DNA of 51,046 nt from Burkholderiales bacterium (GTDB lineage: Bacteria > Pseudomonadota > Gammaproteobacteria > Burkholderiales > Thiobacteraceae). Where the stretch lies: the NCBI GenBank assembly GCA_023511995.1, contig JAIMAL010000019.1, positions 1 through 51,046 on the forward strand, in the 5' to 3' direction. The notes beneath the pieces were generated by a model. It had not been told where the DNA came from and did not search any database. It worked only from the letters and a program-made list of their open reading frames with translations. The position numbers and the translations under genes were made by a program. This document shows, one piece after another, positions 25,084 to 35,262 of the stretch. Position 1 is the first letter of the stretch, and each line of letters starts with the position of its first letter.

Positions 25084-25476
25084 ATGCTTTCCCTTGCGGG
25101 GCTTTTCCTTACGGCTTTTCTTTCCTCCACCGTGCTGCCGGGGCAGTCGGAAGCGGCGTTGTTCGCCTTTCTGCGTTTTCACCCCGACCGCGCGGCGCTG
25201 GCCCTTGCCGTGGCGACCGCGGGCAATACCCTGGGCGGCATGACCTCCTATCTGATGGGGCGGCTTTTGCCCTCGCGCGCCCCGGAAGGGCGGGCGCTTG
25301 CCTGGGTCCGCCGCTTTGGAAGCCTTGCTCTCCTCTTTGCCTGGTTGCCGGTGGTGGGCGATGCCCTGCCCCTCGCCGCCGGATGGTTGCGCCTCAATGC
25401 CTGGCTTTGTGCCCTCTTCATGGCAGCGGGCAAGCTGGCGCGTTATGGGGTGGTGGCCTGGGCGGCGGGATTTTGA
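25084..25476 (+). CDS. YqaA/DedA-like small membrane protein
   Basis: The 130-residue protein has three or four hydrophobic segments and resembles the YqaA family, a short relative of DedA (SNARE-associated) proteins. Marks are FLSSTVLPGQSEAALFA near the start, ATAGNTLGGMTSYLMGR (about 45-60) and RFGSLALLFAWLPVVGDALPLAAGWLRL. The function is unknown. It follows the thioredoxin gene by 35 nt and may share its transcript. Confidence 0.8.
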   Translation: MLSLAGLFLTAFLSSTVLPGQSEAALFAFLRFHPDRAALALAVATAGNTLGGMTSYLMGRLLPSRAPEGRALAWVRRFGSLALLFAWLPVVGDALPLAAGWLRLNAWLCALFMAAGKLARYGVVAWAAGF

Positions 25477-25522
25477 TGGCGGCGGCAAGCCCCGCGCCTT
25501 GAGCGGCGAGCTGCGGGGCGGG

Positions 25523-25531
25523 TGCTAAAAT
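25523..25531 (+). promoter_or_regulatory. Possible extended -10 of the FAD/Fe-S oxidoreductase gene
   Basis: TGCTAAAAT matches an extended -10 (TGnTAnAAT type) 21 nt before ATG 25553. No clear -35 was seen. Confidence 0.4.
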
Positions 25532-25552
25532 GCCGCTTTGCCCGATGCCGCC

Positions 25553-28500
25553 ATGACCACCCGCCTGCGGGAAATCCCCTACAACTATACGTCTTTTTCC
25601 GACCGGGAAATCGTCATCCGTTTCCTGGGGGAAGAGATGTGGCAGGTGCTCGATGCCCTGCGCAGCGAGCGCCGCACCGGCCGCTCCGCACGCATGCTCT
25701 TCGAGGTGCTGGGCGACCTCTGGGTGGTCTCCCGCAATCCCTATCTGCAGGATGATCTGCTCGCCAACCGCCGCCGGCGGGAGGCGCTGATCGGCGCCCT
25801 GCGTCACCGTCTGCGGGAAATCGAAGCGCGCCGCCAGGGTAACGAGCAGGTGGCGCGGCTGCTTGCCGCCGCCAGCCAGGCGGTGGATGCCTTCGCGGCG
25901 GAATTCGAACACACCCGCCTTCTGCGGGCGCGGGTACTGAAGAAACTTTCCCCCCTCACCCGCCGCGACAACATCGCCTTCGATCCCATGAGCCGGGTCT
26001 CCCATGTCACCGACGCCACCGACTGGCGGGTGGAATACCCCTTCGTCGTGCTCACGCCGGACAGTGAGGAGGAGGTGGCGCCGCTGGTGCGGGCACTGAT
26101 CGAGTTGGGACTCACCATCATCCCCCGCGGGGGCGGCACCGGTTACACCGGCGGCGCGGTGCCCCTCACCAAGCTTTCGGCGGTCATCAATACGGAAAAG
26201 CTGGATACCCTCGGCAGCGTGGAAAGGGTCATGCTGCCCGGTGTGGCGACGCCCGTGCCGGTCATCCGTTGCGGTGCCGGTGTGGTGACGCGGCGGGTGA
26301 TGGAGGCGGCGGAGGCGGCGGGACTCGTCTTCGCCGTGGACCCCACCTCCGCCGATGCCTCCTGCATCGGCGGCAACGTGGCGATGAACGCCGGCGGCAA
26401 GAAAGCGGTGCTGTGGGGCACGGCCATCGACAATCTCGCCTCCTGGCGCATGGTGGACCCGCAGGGGCGGTGGCTCACCGTGGAGCGTCTGGACCATAAC
26501 CTGGGCAAGATTCACGAAGTCGAGGTGGCGCGCTTCCGCATCACCCGCCATGGGGCGGACGGCCAGGGGGTGGAAAGCCAGGAGGTGCTGGAAATTCCCG
26601 GGCGCGCCTTCCGCAGGGCGGGATTGGGCAAGGACGTCACCGACAAATTCCTCGCCGGTCTGCCGGGCATCCAGAAGGAAGGCTGCGACGGCATCATCAC
26701 CTCCGCCACCTTCATCCTGCATCGCATGCCGGCCTTCGGCCGCACCGTCTGCCTGGAATTTTTCGGCCAGGTGCACGAGGCCGTGCCGGCCATCGTCGAG
26801 ATCAAAGATTATCTTGACCGGCATCCCCAGGCGCGGCTGGCGGGGCTGGAACACCTGGATGCGCGCTATGTGAAGGCGGTGGGGTATGCGACCAAGGCCA
26901 ACCGCCCGCAACGTCCCAACATGGTGCTGCTTGCCGACATCGTTTCCGATGACGAGCAGGCAGTGGGGGAGGCGGCCTCCCACATCGTGCGTCTGGCCAA
27001 TGCCCGCGGGGGCGAAGGCTTCATCGCCGCAAGCCCGGAGGCCCGGCGCACCTTCTGGCTGGACCGGGCGCGTACCGCCGCCATCGCCGCCCATACCAAT
27101 GCCTTCAAGATCAACGAGGACGTGGTGATTCCGCTGGCGCGTCTGGCGGACTATAGCGATGGCATCGAGCGCATCAATATCGAGCTTTCCATCGCCAACA
27201 AGCTTCTGCTCCTCGACGAGCTGGAAAGCTTTTTCCGCGGCGATTTGCCCATGAGCCGCGATGAGGACGCCTTCGCCGATCCCGAGCTCACCGAGACCCG
27301 CCGCCACCGCGCCCTCGATCTCATCCATTCGGTGCGGCGCCGCTGGCAGTGGTTGCGGGATCATCTCGACGCCCCGCTGGCGGACTACGCCGCGGCCTTC
27401 GCCCACCTCTCTGATGCCCGGGGAGCAACGGCGCCCACGGTGTTCCGCGCCCTGCAGGATCACAGTCTGCGTGTGTCGTGGAAGCGGGAGGTGCGAGCGC
27501 CGCTGGCGGAGCTTTTCACCGGGCGGGGTTTCCGCCTCATCCTCGAGCGCTGCGACGAAATCCACCGGCAGGTGCTGCGGCGGCGGGTGTTCGTTGCCCT
27601 GCACATGCATGCCGGCGACGGCAATGTCCATACCAACATTCCCGTCAACTCGGACGATTACGAAATGCTGGCCACCGCCAACCGGGCGGTGGAGCGCATC
27701 ATGGCCCTCGCCAAGGCGCTGGGCGGGGTGGTGTCGGGGGAACACGGCATCGGCATCACCAAGCTGCAGTTCCTCGAGCCGGCGCAGCTTTCCGCCTTCG
27801 CCGAATACAAACGGCGGGTGGACCCGGCGGGTCATTTCAACCAGGGCAAACTTCTGCCCGGTGCCGACCTGCGCAACGCCTACACGCCCAGCTTCAATCT
27901 CCTGGAAGTGGAATCGCTGATCATGGAACAGTCGGAGGTGGGGCGTATCGCCGATTCCATCAAGGACTGCCTCCGTTGCGGCAAATGCAAGCCGGTGTGC
28001 AATACCCATGTGCCGCGGGCCAATCTCCTCTACAGCCCCCGCAACAAGATTCTCGCCACCTCGCTGCTCATCGAAGCATTTCTCTACGAGGAGCAGACAC
28101 GCCGCGGCGTTTCCCTGCGCCACTTCGAGGAATTCAACGACGTGGCCGACCATTGCACCATCTGCCACAAATGCGCCAACCCCTGCCCGGTGGACATCGA
28201 CTTCGGCGATGTATCCATCGCCATGCGCAACTTCCTCCGCCATCAGGGGCAGAAGCGCTTCAACGCCGGCACCTGGGCGTCCATGCTCTTCCTCAACGTC
28301 ACCGATCCGGCCACCCTGCATCTTTTGCGCAAGGCCCTCATCGAGTGGGGTTACCGCGCCCAGCGTCTTGCCCACACCCTCGTGCGGCGGCTCGGCCTTC
28401 TGCCCGGGGAGAAACGGCCGCGGGCCACCGTAGGCTCGCCGCCTGTGCCTGCCCAGGTGGTGCATTTCATCAACAAGCCGCTGCCCGCCGAAGTGCCGCG

Positions 28501-29371
28501 GCGCACGGCGCGATCACTGCTCGGTCTCACCGATCCCGGCATCGTGCCGGTGATCCGCGATCCGGCGCGGGCCCAGGAGGACCAGGAAGCGGTGTTCTAC
28601 TTTCCGGGGTGCGGTTCGGAACGGCTGTTTTCCCAGGTGGGCTTGGCCACCCAGGCCATGCTGTGGCATGTGGGAGCCATCACCGTGCTGCCCCCAGGCT
28701 ACCTGTGCTGCGGCTACCCACAGACGGCGGCCGGCTTCGAGGATCGCGGCCAGGCCATCAGCACCCGCAACCAGGTGCTCTTCCACCGGCTGGCCAACAC
28801 CCTCAACTATCTGGACATCCGCACCGTCATCGTCTCCTGCGGCACCTGCATGGATCAGTTGCTGAAATATCAGTTCGAGAAAATCTTCCCCGGCTGCCGC
28901 CTACTGGACATTCACGAGTACCTCATGGAGAAGGGTGTGCGCCTGGACGGCATCAGCGGCCGGCATTACCTCTACCACGATCCCTGTCATACGCCCATGA
29001 AAACCCACCCACCCCTCAAGGTGGCGCAAAGCCTGGTGGGACCACGGGTGCGGCTGTCCGACCGCTGTTGCGGCGAGGCCGGGACGCTGGCGGCAAGCCG
29101 CCCAGACATCGCCACCCAGGTGCGCTTCCGCAAGGAGGAGGAGCTCATCGCCGGACGGGAGATGATCAAGGCGGAGGAGGCAACGGCGGAAATCAAAGTG
29201 CTGACGGCCTGTCCTTCCTGTCTGCAGGGGCTTGCCCGCTATGAGGAGGATACAGGTCTGGTGGCGGATTACTTGGTGGTGGAACTTGCCCGCCACATCC
29301 TCGGCGAGAACTGGATGCAGGACTATATCCGGCGTGCCACCGCCGGCGGCATCGAAAGGGTGCTGCTCTAG
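25553..29371 (+). CDS. Giant FAD-linked oxidase / Fe-S oxidoreductase (DUF3683-FAD_binding_4-CCG)
   Basis: This 1272-residue protein fuses several modules: an N-terminal DUF3683-like region (about 1-130), a PCMH-type FAD-binding domain (about 160-330, with [13 protein letters not shown]), a long FAD-oxidase C domain with [12 protein letters not shown] and the SGEHGIG motif, two 4Fe-4S clusters ([11 protein letters not shown] near 805 and [12 protein letters not shown] near 868), and two CCG (heterodisulfide-reductase-like) motifs (CCGYPQT near 1052 and CCGEAGT near 1171). The layout resembles D-lactate/glycolate dehydrogenases that pass electrons to quinone. The exact substrate is unknown. 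ATG 25553 is preferred over the upstream TTG. Confidence 0.88.
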   Translation: MTTRLREIPYNYTSFSDREIVIRFLGEEMWQVLDALRSERRTGRSARMLFEVLGDLWVVSRNPYLQDDLLANRRRREALIGALRHRLREIEARRQGNEQVARLLAAASQAVDAFAAEFEHTRLLRARVLKKLSPLTRRDNIAFDPMSRVSHVTDATDWRVEYPFVVLTPDSEEEVAPLVRALIELGLTIIPRGGGTGYTGGAVPLTKLSAVINTEKLDTLGSVERVMLPGVATPVPVIRCGAGVVTRRVMEAAEAAGLVFAVDPTSADASCIGGNVAMNAGGKKAVLWGTAIDNLASWRMVDPQGRWLTVERLDHNLGKIHEVEVARFRITRHGADGQGVESQEVLEIPGRAFRRAGLGKDVTDKFLAGLPGIQKEGCDGIITSATFILHRMPAFGRTVCLEFFGQVHEAVPAIVEIKDYLDRHPQARLAGLEHLDARYVKAVGYATKANRPQRPNMVLLADIVSDDEQAVGEAASHIVRLANARGGEGFIAASPEARRTFWLDRARTAAIAAHTNAFKINEDVVIPLARLADYSDGIERINIELSIANKLLLLDELESFFRGDLPMSRDEDAFADPELTETRRHRALDLIHSVRRRWQWLRDHLDAPLADYAAAFAHLSDARGATAPTVFRALQDHSLRVSWKREVRAPLAELFTGRGFRLILERCDEIHRQVLRRRVFVALHMHAGDGNVHTNIPVNSDDYEMLATANRAVERIMALAKALGGVVSGEHGIGITKLQFLEPAQLSAFAEYKRRVDPAGHFNQGKLLPGADLRNAYTPSFNLLEVESLIMEQSEVGRIADSIKDCLRCGKCKPVCNTHVPRANLLYSPRNKILATSLLIEAFLYEEQTRRGVSLRHFEEFNDVADHCTICHKCANPCPVDIDFGDVSIAMRNFLRHQGQKRFNAGTWASMLFLNVTDPATLHLLRKALIEWGYRAQRLAHTLVRRLGLLPGEKRPRATVGSPPVPAQVVHFINKPLPAEVPRRTARSLLGLTDPGIVPVIRDPARAQEDQEAVFYFPGCGSERLFSQVGLATQAMLWHVGAITVLPPGYLCCGYPQTAAGFEDRGQAISTRNQVLFHRLANTLNYLDIRTVIVSCGTCMDQLLKYQFEKIFPGCRLLDIHEYLMEKGVRLDGISGRHYLYHDPCHTPMKTHPPLKVAQSLVGPRVRLSDRCCGEAGTLAASRPDIATQVRFRKEEELIAGREMIKAEEATAEIKVLTACPSCLQGLARYEEDTGLVADYLVVELARHILGENWMQDYIRRATAGGIERVLL

Positions 29372-29497
29372 AGCCGCCCTTGAAGCGCGGCGCCGGCTGG
29401 CCAAGACGGAAGACGGGGCCGCCGCGGGCGGCGCTTGAAGCGGCTGTGCAAAGCTCCTAGGATATCGTCATCGCATCGGCCCCTGAAGGTCCACGTC

Positions 29498-31129
29498 ATG
29501 ACTTTTCCTGGCAGCGGCGAAATGCAGACGGCCCGGCCCCACATCTCCGACGCGCAGACTACCCGCCAGTGGCTGCAGGGCCTGCCGCTCACCAATGTAC
29601 CGGCGGCCCATGCCGAGATGCTGGTGCAGATGGAGCTCGTCAACACCTACGCCATGAGCGGGGTGGAACGGCTCAAGGTGATGGAGATCCTGCGCGAGCC
29701 CATCCTCTACCTGCAGGGGGAGCAGAGCCGCAAGTACGCCGGCAAACCCTTGCCCTTCGACAACACCGAGCTCTCCCTCTGGCGCAAGGTGCTTGCCTTG
29801 TGGGCGGCGCTGGCCAGGGGTTACCAGCATTGTCTGGAAAGTCTGCAGGCCGGGGAGCCCGAGCTCCAGACCTATCTGGGGTTCATCTGTCAGCGCCTGA
29901 TGCATGCCCTGGGCCGGCAGATCCTCGAATATCACCACGCCTACCAGCCGGTGCCGGAAAAACTCTGGCGCGAGGTGCACCAGACCTACGCCTTGGCGGA
30001 GGAGGAAGGGGTCGCCCGGCAGGCGGTGAAGGATGCGCAAAACCCGCTCTTCGACATTTCTTCCGTGGAGGCGGCCTATGGGGCGATCCTCCTCACGGCG
30101 CTGGCCGATCCCTATCATCTGACGGCGCGGCAGCTCGCCCAGATCGACCGCTGGCTGGGCAAATGGGCGGCGCGGGTGCAAGTGGTGAAGGAAAAGCCGC
30201 AGCCGCTTTACCCGGAACTGCGGCTTTCGCCCATCACCGTGGACCTGGCGTGCGCGGCGGGGCCGGCCATGATCGAGCCGCCGGCGCCCCCCGCAACCCT
30301 CCGCTATCTGGATACCAACCAGCTCGCGGTGACCCTCCTCAAGCGCATCCGCCATCTGCGCAAGGGAGGGAGCCCCGGCGAGCTGGACGTGGGCGAGGAT
30401 TGCGTGCAACCCGCCTGCGAGGCGTTGCTCACCATGCTCTATCAGCAGTGGTGCGAACCGCTGCCCATCCGCGGCTACGAACGCCGACCCGGCGAGGCGA
30501 AAGCCCAGGTGGCGTTCACGATTCCCGCCATCCACTTCTACTGCAATGGGGAAAAGCCGCTGCGTCAGCCGGGGGAGGCGCCGGAACTCTCCTGGCAGGC
30601 GATGCAGGATCTGCAGGTGTTCGGGCACGTCTCCACGCACACGGCGAAACTGGTGGCATCCCAGCGCGGCTATGCGCTGGAGACCTGGCGCATCGTCGAT
30701 GAGTCGGCGCTGGGTTTCCGCCTGGCGGCGGAAGGGGTGCATGGGGCACGCATCCAGCAAAACCAGCTCGTTGCCGTGCGGCCGCCGGATGCAAAAAGTT
30801 TCGTCCTCGGCGAGGTGCGCTGGTTGCGTTATCGTCCCGATGGCACCCTGCAGATGGGGATTCACAGCTTTCCCGGCATCCCGGTGGCGGTGGGCGTACG
30901 CCCGCCGGTGCTGATTTCCGCCCTGCAGGCCAAGTATCAACCCGCCTTTCTGTTGCCGGAGATTCCCCGCCTGAAGGTGCCGGCGAGCCTCATCCTCCCC
31001 CTGGGCTGGTATAGCCCCAACCGGCCCCTGGAGCTTCTTTTCGAGGACAGGCTCACGGTGAAGCTCACCGGCCTTCTCCATCACGGCAGCGATTTCGACC
31101 GGGTGACCTTCGAGGCGGGCGGCGGCTAA
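29498..31129 (+). CDS. Large conserved protein with a divergent C-terminal PilZ-like domain
   Basis: I do not recognise a named family. The 543-residue protein has a helical N-terminal half (about 15-250), a Pro/Ala linker, and a beta-rich C-terminus. That part contains R325-GYE-R329 (RxxxR) and D401-ES-AL-G406 (DxSxxG), the two PilZ motifs that bind c-di-GMP, followed by the expected LGEVRWLRYRPDGTLQMGI strand. The motifs are about 70 residues apart, further than usual, so there is an insertion. A c-di-GMP receptor role is an inference. ATG 29498 was chosen, but 29522 is also possible. Confidence 0.65.
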   Translation: MTFPGSGEMQTARPHISDAQTTRQWLQGLPLTNVPAAHAEMLVQMELVNTYAMSGVERLKVMEILREPILYLQGEQSRKYAGKPLPFDNTELSLWRKVLALWAALARGYQHCLESLQAGEPELQTYLGFICQRLMHALGRQILEYHHAYQPVPEKLWREVHQTYALAEEEGVARQAVKDAQNPLFDISSVEAAYGAILLTALADPYHLTARQLAQIDRWLGKWAARVQVVKEKPQPLYPELRLSPITVDLACAAGPAMIEPPAPPATLRYLDTNQLAVTLLKRIRHLRKGGSPGELDVGEDCVQPACEALLTMLYQQWCEPLPIRGYERRPGEAKAQVAFTIPAIHFYCNGEKPLRQPGEAPELSWQAMQDLQVFGHVSTHTAKLVASQRGYALETWRIVDESALGFRLAAEGVHGARIQQNQLVAVRPPDAKSFVLGEVRWLRYRPDGTLQMGIHSFPGIPVAVGVRPPVLISALQAKYQPAFLLPEIPRLKVPASLILPLGWYSPNRPLELLFEDRLTVKLTGLLHHGSDFDRVTFEAGGG

Positions 31130-31149
31130 TTTTTCGTCCCCACGGTGCG

Positions 31150-32481
31150 CTAGCCGCGCTCCTCCGCCAAAGCGCTGCGCTCCTTGGGGGCGATCACGCG
31201 GTTTGCAGGAAAACAGGCGGCAAAGGTGCTGCCCTTGCCCACTTCGCTTTGGATTTCCAGACGGGCCTGGTGGCGGGTGAGCACGTGCTTGACGATGGAA
31301 AGCCCAAGCCCCGTGCCGCCCGTCTCCCGGGAACGGCTGCGATCGACACGGTAGAAGCGTTCGGTGAGGCGGGGAATGTGTTGCGGCTCGATGCCGATGC
31401 CGGTATCCCGCACGGAAAAGCGCGCACCATCCCCGGTGCGTTCCCAGCGCAGCACCACTTCGCCCCCGGCCGGCGTGTAGCGGATGGCGTTGCTGATGAG
31501 GTTGCCGAAGGCACTGGCAAGCTCCCCTTCCGCGCCCATCAGCCAGGCGTCGCTGTGGATCTCCGCGCGCACCCGATGGCGGCCGCGGGAGAGGCTTTCC
31601 GCTTCCCTGAGCAGGCGGGTGATGAGTGCCGGCACGTTCACCGGCGCTTCCTGCAACGGGTTGGACGCGCTCTCCAGGCGGGAGAGGGTGAGCAGGTCCT
31701 CCACCAGCCTCTGCATGCGGCGGGTTTGCTCCAGCATGAGCTCGATCTGGTGGTTGCGTTCTTCCGGCGGCAGGTCGGGATGTTCGTGCAGGGTTTCGAG
31801 GAAGCCGCCCACCACGGTGAGGGGGGTGCGCAACTCATGGGACACATTGGCCACGAAGTCCCGGCGCACCGTCTCCAGTTGCTCGAAGCGACTGATGTCG
31901 CGGGAAATGAGCAGCTTCTGCTTGGCACCGAAGGGCACGAGCTGGATGGAGAGGGTGAGCTCGGGATTGCGGGCGGATTTCAGAATGAGCGGCTCGGCGT
32001 AGTTTTGCGCGGCGAGATACTCGTGGAACTGGGTCTGGCGCAGAAGATAGGTGATGGGCCGGCCGGCATCGGTTTCCAGGTTGAGCCCCAACTGCCGCTC
32101 GGCCACCGGGTTGAGCCACTCGATTTCATCGTTTTCGTCCAGGATCACCACGCCGTCGGGCATGGCCTCGCCGGCGCGACGGAAGCGGGCCAGCGCCTCC
32201 GACAACTGATGCCGGCTTTTCGATTGCCGGCGCACGATCTGGTAGAGCTCCGCGAACACATCGCCCCAGGCGCCGCCCGCCTGGGGAACGGTGCTGAGCT
32301 GGGGATCGCGCAGCCACCGGGCCAGTTTGGCCAACTGGCGCAGGTGATAGAGGGCATGGCCGGCCATCGCCAGGGCGAGGAAAACGGCCGCCACGGTGGC
32401 CCCTGCCAGCGGCCACAGAATCAGGGCACCGAGGACGTAGAGGGCGAGCGCGCCAAGGGCGCGCGTCCAGAGATCAGACAT
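31150..32481 (-). CDS. phoR: Phosphate regulon sensor histidine kinase PhoR
   Basis: The 443-residue kinase has one or two N-terminal membrane helices (about 10-45), a linker, a PAS domain (about 100-200, with MPDGVVILDENDEIEWLNP), the dimerisation/phosphoacceptor helix with His215 in NVSHELRTPL, and an ATP-binding domain with the N, G1 (DTGIGIE) and G2 (GGTGLGLSIV) boxes. PhoR phosphorylates PhoB when phosphate is scarce. It is encoded 57 nt downstream of phoB. The pst/phoU genes that PhoR usually works with are not in the window. Confidence 0.95.
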   Translation of the reverse strand: MSDLWTRALGALALYVLGALILWPLAGATVAAVFLALAMAGHALYHLRQLAKLARWLRDPQLSTVPQAGGAWGDVFAELYQIVRRQSKSRHQLSEALARFRRAGEAMPDGVVILDENDEIEWLNPVAERQLGLNLETDAGRPITYLLRQTQFHEYLAAQNYAEPLILKSARNPELTLSIQLVPFGAKQKLLISRDISRFEQLETVRRDFVANVSHELRTPLTVVGGFLETLHEHPDLPPEERNHQIELMLEQTRRMQRLVEDLLTLSRLESASNPLQEAPVNVPALITRLLREAESLSRGRHRVRAEIHSDAWLMGAEGELASAFGNLISNAIRYTPAGGEVVLRWERTGDGARFSVRDTGIGIEPQHIPRLTERFYRVDRSRSRETGGTGLGLSIVKHVLTRHQARLEIQSEVGKGSTFAACFPANRVIAPKERSALAEERG

Positions 32482-32538
32482 GGGCAAGGACGGGACAGAA
32501 TTGAGAGATTATGGCACGCCGCCGGCGAAGGCCTGGGG

Positions 32539-33228
32539 TCAGGTTTGGGCGGAGAAGCGGTAACCGGCCCCGCGGACGGTCTGGATGAGTGCATCGTGGC
32601 CGGTGGGTTCCAGTGCCCGGCGCAGCCGCCGGATGTGCACGTCCACTGTCCTTTCCTCGACGAAGACATGGCTGCCCCACACCTGGTCCAGAAGCTGGGC
32701 GCGGGAATGCACCCGCTCCGGATGGGTCATGAGGAAATGCAGCAGACGGAATTCGGTGGGCCCGAGGTTGAGGGGCACGCCGTTGCCGGTGACGCGATGG
32801 GTGACCGGATTGAGGACAAGACCATTGATCTCCACCGGCTCGTCCGTCATCTGCGGGGCGCGCCGGCGCAGCACCGCCTTGATGCGCGCCATGAGCTCCC
32901 GCGGCGAAAAGGGCTTGGTGACATAATCGTCGGCGCCGCTTTCCAGGCCACGCACGCGGTCCATCTCCTCGCCGCGGGCGGTGAGCATGATGATGGGAAT
33001 GTCCCGCGTGTGGCGGTCGGCCTTGAGCCGGCGGGCGAACTCGATGCCGGACTGGCCGGGCAGCATCCAGTCCAGGAGAATGAGATCGGGGATGGCCTCC
33101 TTCATGAGCCGGCTGGCCTCCTCGGCGCTTTCCGCCTGGACCACCGTGTGGCCGGCCTGCTTCAGGTTGAAACTCACGAGCGCCTGGATTGCGGGCTCGT
33201 CTTCCACCACCAGTACTGTCGCTGGCAT
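32539..33228 (-). CDS. phoB: Phosphate regulon response regulator PhoB
   Basis: The 229-residue regulator has the same length as E. coli PhoB. The receiver domain has Asp53 as phosphoacceptor ([10 protein letters not shown]) with LTARGEE and the KPF lysine. The C-terminal winged-helix DNA-binding domain includes [17 protein letters not shown] and [12 protein letters not shown]. The start at 33228 has a GGAGGA site and gives the exact family start [12 protein letters not shown] Pho box lies directly upstream, so autoregulation is likely. Confidence 0.97.
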   Translation of the reverse strand: MPATVLVVEDEPAIQALVSFNLKQAGHTVVQAESAEEASRLMKEAIPDLILLDWMLPGQSGIEFARRLKADRHTRDIPIIMLTARGEEMDRVRGLESGADDYVTKPFSPRELMARIKAVLRRRAPQMTDEPVEINGLVLNPVTHRVTGNGVPLNLGPTEFRLLHFLMTHPERVHSRAQLLDQVWGSHVFVEERTVDVHIRRLRRALEPTGHDALIQTVRGAGYRFSAQT

Positions 33229-33260
33229 GGCTTCCTCCTCATGACGGCGGATGGCATAGT

Positions 33261-33289
33261 ATGACGTCAATGTGACGGTTCGATGACAC
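33261..33289 (-). promoter_or_regulatory. Pho box upstream of phoB
   Basis: Read on the minus strand there are three 7-bp repeats, GTGTCAT, CCGTCAC and ACGTCAT, each separated by 4 nt. This is the 11-bp spaced CTGTCAT-type direct repeat bound by PhoB. It ends 33 nt before the phoB start, fitting a PhoB-activated phoB promoter. It also faces the divergent lipoprotein gene. Confidence 0.75.
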
Positions 33290-33305
33290 CCCCCGCTTTG
33301 CCCCG

Positions 33306-34424
33306 GTGAGAATCCTTTTGCTGTCCGCCTTCCTCCTGCTCACTGGCTGCGCGCCGCTCGCCTATTACCTGCAGGCTGCGGGCGGGCAGATGGAAGTGAG
33401 TGGCAAGGCCGTACCCATCACCGATGTCCTCGCCGATCCGGCCACCGATCCGGAGCTTGCCCGGCGGCTTGCCGTGGTGCTGGCGGCGCGGGAGTTCGCC
33501 AGCCGGGAGCTGAAACTTCCGGACAACGACAGTTTCCGCCGCTACGCGGACCTCGGGCGGCGCTACGCGGTGTGGAATGTCTTCGCCGCGCCGGAGTTTT
33601 CCCTCAAACCGCTGGAGTGGTGTTTCCCGGTGGCGGGCTGTGTCGCCTACCGCGGCTATTTTTCCGAAGCGGCGGCGCAGGCGGCAGCGGCCGAGCTTAC
33701 GGCAGCGGGTTTCGATGTCTTCGTCGCCGGCATTCCCACCTATTCCACCCTGGGCTGGTTTGCCGATCCCGTACTCAACACCTTCATCCGTTATCCGGAA
33801 GGGGAGCTCGTCGGCCTCATTTTCCATGAGCTGGCCCATCAGACGGTTTACCTGCCGGGGGATACCGCGTTCAATGAATCCTTCGCCACCGCCGTGGAGG
33901 AGGCGGGCGTGCGCCGCTGGTTTGCCCGGCAGCCGGATTCCTCCCCGGCGCGGGCATGGGAGGAGACGAGACAACGCCGTCAGGACTTCCACGCCCTGCT
34001 GTTCCGCATCCGCGACCAACTGGCCCGGGCTTTCGCCGAGGCCGCGGACGAGGCAGACGCCCGCGCCCGCAAGGCCGCCATCCTGCGCGCAGCGGAAGCG
34101 GAATACGAAGGCCTGCGCGCAAGCTGGGGCGGCTATTCCGGTTATGACCGCTGGTTCCGTTCAAGCCCCCTTAACACCGCCAAGCTGGCTTCCGCCACCC
34201 TCTATCTCGATCACCTGCCGGCCTTCCGCACCCTGCTGGGTTGTCTCGACGGTGATCTGCCGGCTTTCTATGAGGCGGCGCGCGGCCTGGCAAAGCTGCC
34301 CGCGCCTGAGCGCAACAGCCTTCTCGCCGGGCTTGCGGGGGGAGAGCGCTGCGTGGTTTTGACCCCCTCCGGGGCAACCCCTATCATGGGTGGCATGACC
34401 TCCTCCCTTTCCTCCACGCCATGA
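33306..34424 (+). CDS. Predicted lipoprotein metallo-aminopeptidase (DUF2265-like)
   Basis: The 372-residue protein has a lipoprotein signal (LTGC, Cys15) and a zinc-metalloprotease motif HELAHQ with His174, followed by a candidate third ligand Glu191 in FNESFAT. This is the HExxH plus downstream Glu layout of gluzincins. The family is annotated as a predicted aminopeptidase, and no substrate is known. GTG 33306 is the start, giving a short hydrophobic signal. The stop overlaps the next gene by ATGA. The Pho box lies just upstream, so phosphate control is possible. Confidence 0.82.
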   Translation: MRILLLSAFLLLTGCAPLAYYLQAAGGQMEVSGKAVPITDVLADPATDPELARRLAVVLAAREFASRELKLPDNDSFRRYADLGRRYAVWNVFAAPEFSLKPLEWCFPVAGCVAYRGYFSEAAAQAAAAELTAAGFDVFVAGIPTYSTLGWFADPVLNTFIRYPEGELVGLIFHELAHQTVYLPGDTAFNESFATAVEEAGVRRWFARQPDSSPARAWEETRQRRQDFHALLFRIRDQLARAFAEAADEADARARKAAILRAAEAEYEGLRASWGGYSGYDRWFRSSPLNTAKLASATLYLDHLPAFRTLLGCLDGDLPAFYEAARGLAKLPAPERNSLLAGLAGGERCVVLTPSGATPIMGGMTSSLSSTP

Positions 34425-34984
34425 GCCAGGTCCCGGGCAGCCGCTTTTGCCTCTACGATACCCAAGCACTTTCCGCCGTGCTGGATGCCATGGCCTGGCA
34501 GGCGGCGGGGCTTTTTACCGGGCGGCGGGACGTGATCGTGGTGGGCATCCTGCGCCGCGGAGCCCCGCTGGCCGATATGCTTTTCACGCGGCTTGCGCGG
34601 GATTTCCATGTGCCGGGTCTGTCACGCCTGGATCTTGCCATCAAACGCTATGGGGACGATCTCACCCTGCTTCACCCCGAGACGCGGCTCACAGAAAACC
34701 CCGCCCACGCGGGGCTCGATCTTTCCGGGCGTTCCCTCATCGTGGTGGACGATGTGATGTACAAGGGTTATTCGATGCTGCGTGCGGTGGAGTACCTGGC
34801 CGGCAAGGGGGCGGCGGAGATCCGCACCGCGGTGCTGGTGGATCGGGGCGCGGCGAAACTGCCGGTGCGCACCGACATCGTCGGTGTCACCCTCAACGTC
34901 GCCCCCACTGACATCATCGAGTGCAACGTGCCGCCCTACGAACCTACCCTGAAGATCGACCTGCTGCGCCCGGCGCGGGCCTGA
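34421..34984 (+). CDS. pyrR: PyrR-like phosphoribosyltransferase
   Basis: The 187-residue protein resembles PyrR, which in Gram-positives binds pyr mRNA and also has uracil phosphoribosyltransferase activity. It keeps the PRTase fold, including VVGILRRGAPLADML and the DD pair in IVVDDVMYKGYS. The usual TG residues of the PRPP loop (VDDVLxTGRT) are replaced by YKGY, which may weaken PRPP binding. No pyr operon is nearby. It overlaps the upstream lipoprotein gene by 4 nt. Confidence 0.78.
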   Translation: MSQVPGSRFCLYDTQALSAVLDAMAWQAAGLFTGRRDVIVVGILRRGAPLADMLFTRLARDFHVPGLSRLDLAIKRYGDDLTLLHPETRLTENPAHAGLDLSGRSLIVVDDVMYKGYSMLRAVEYLAGKGAAEIRTAVLVDRGAAKLPVRTDIVGVTLNVAPTDIIECNVPPYEPTLKIDLLRPARA

Positions 34985-34989
34985 GGCGC

Positions 34990-35223
34990 TCACGGGCCGG
35001 GTTGCCCCCGTCCCGCCCCATCGACGCAGGCTTTGCCGTGGCAGCCGAAAACGGAAAAATAACGCGCCCAGACGAAGATGAGGAGGGGCAGGGCAAGGGC
35101 GGCGAGCTTCTGCCAAAGGGTCAGGGCATCCCCATGCCACCAGCGCACGGCGGCGGCCACCGACTCGACGAAGAGCACGAAGAAGGTGAAGGCGGCGAGG
35201 ATTTTGCCCATGACTTTCAGCAT
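34990..35223 (-). CDS. Small two-helix membrane protein
   Basis: The 77-residue product has two hydrophobic segments (about 7-27 and 38-60) with a short charged tail. It lies between pyrR and nfeD on the opposite strand. I do not recognise a family. The hydrophobic pattern and a plausible start at ATG 35223 argue that it is real, but the ribosome site is weak. The alternative ATG 35211 would remove four residues. Confidence 0.5.
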   Translation of the reverse strand: MLKVMGKILAAFTFFVLFVESVAAAVRWWHGDALTLWQKLAALALPLLIFVWARYFSVFGCHGKACVDGAGRGQPGP

Positions 35224-35262
35224 GCCCACCACTTTGCCCGATTTGCCGCTATAGTCAATGCC

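Noticed and set aside
25418-28465. A 1015-codon open frame opposite the giant oxidoreductase.
   Set aside because: It is an antisense shadow. The plus-strand frame has domain motifs throughout, while this one has none.
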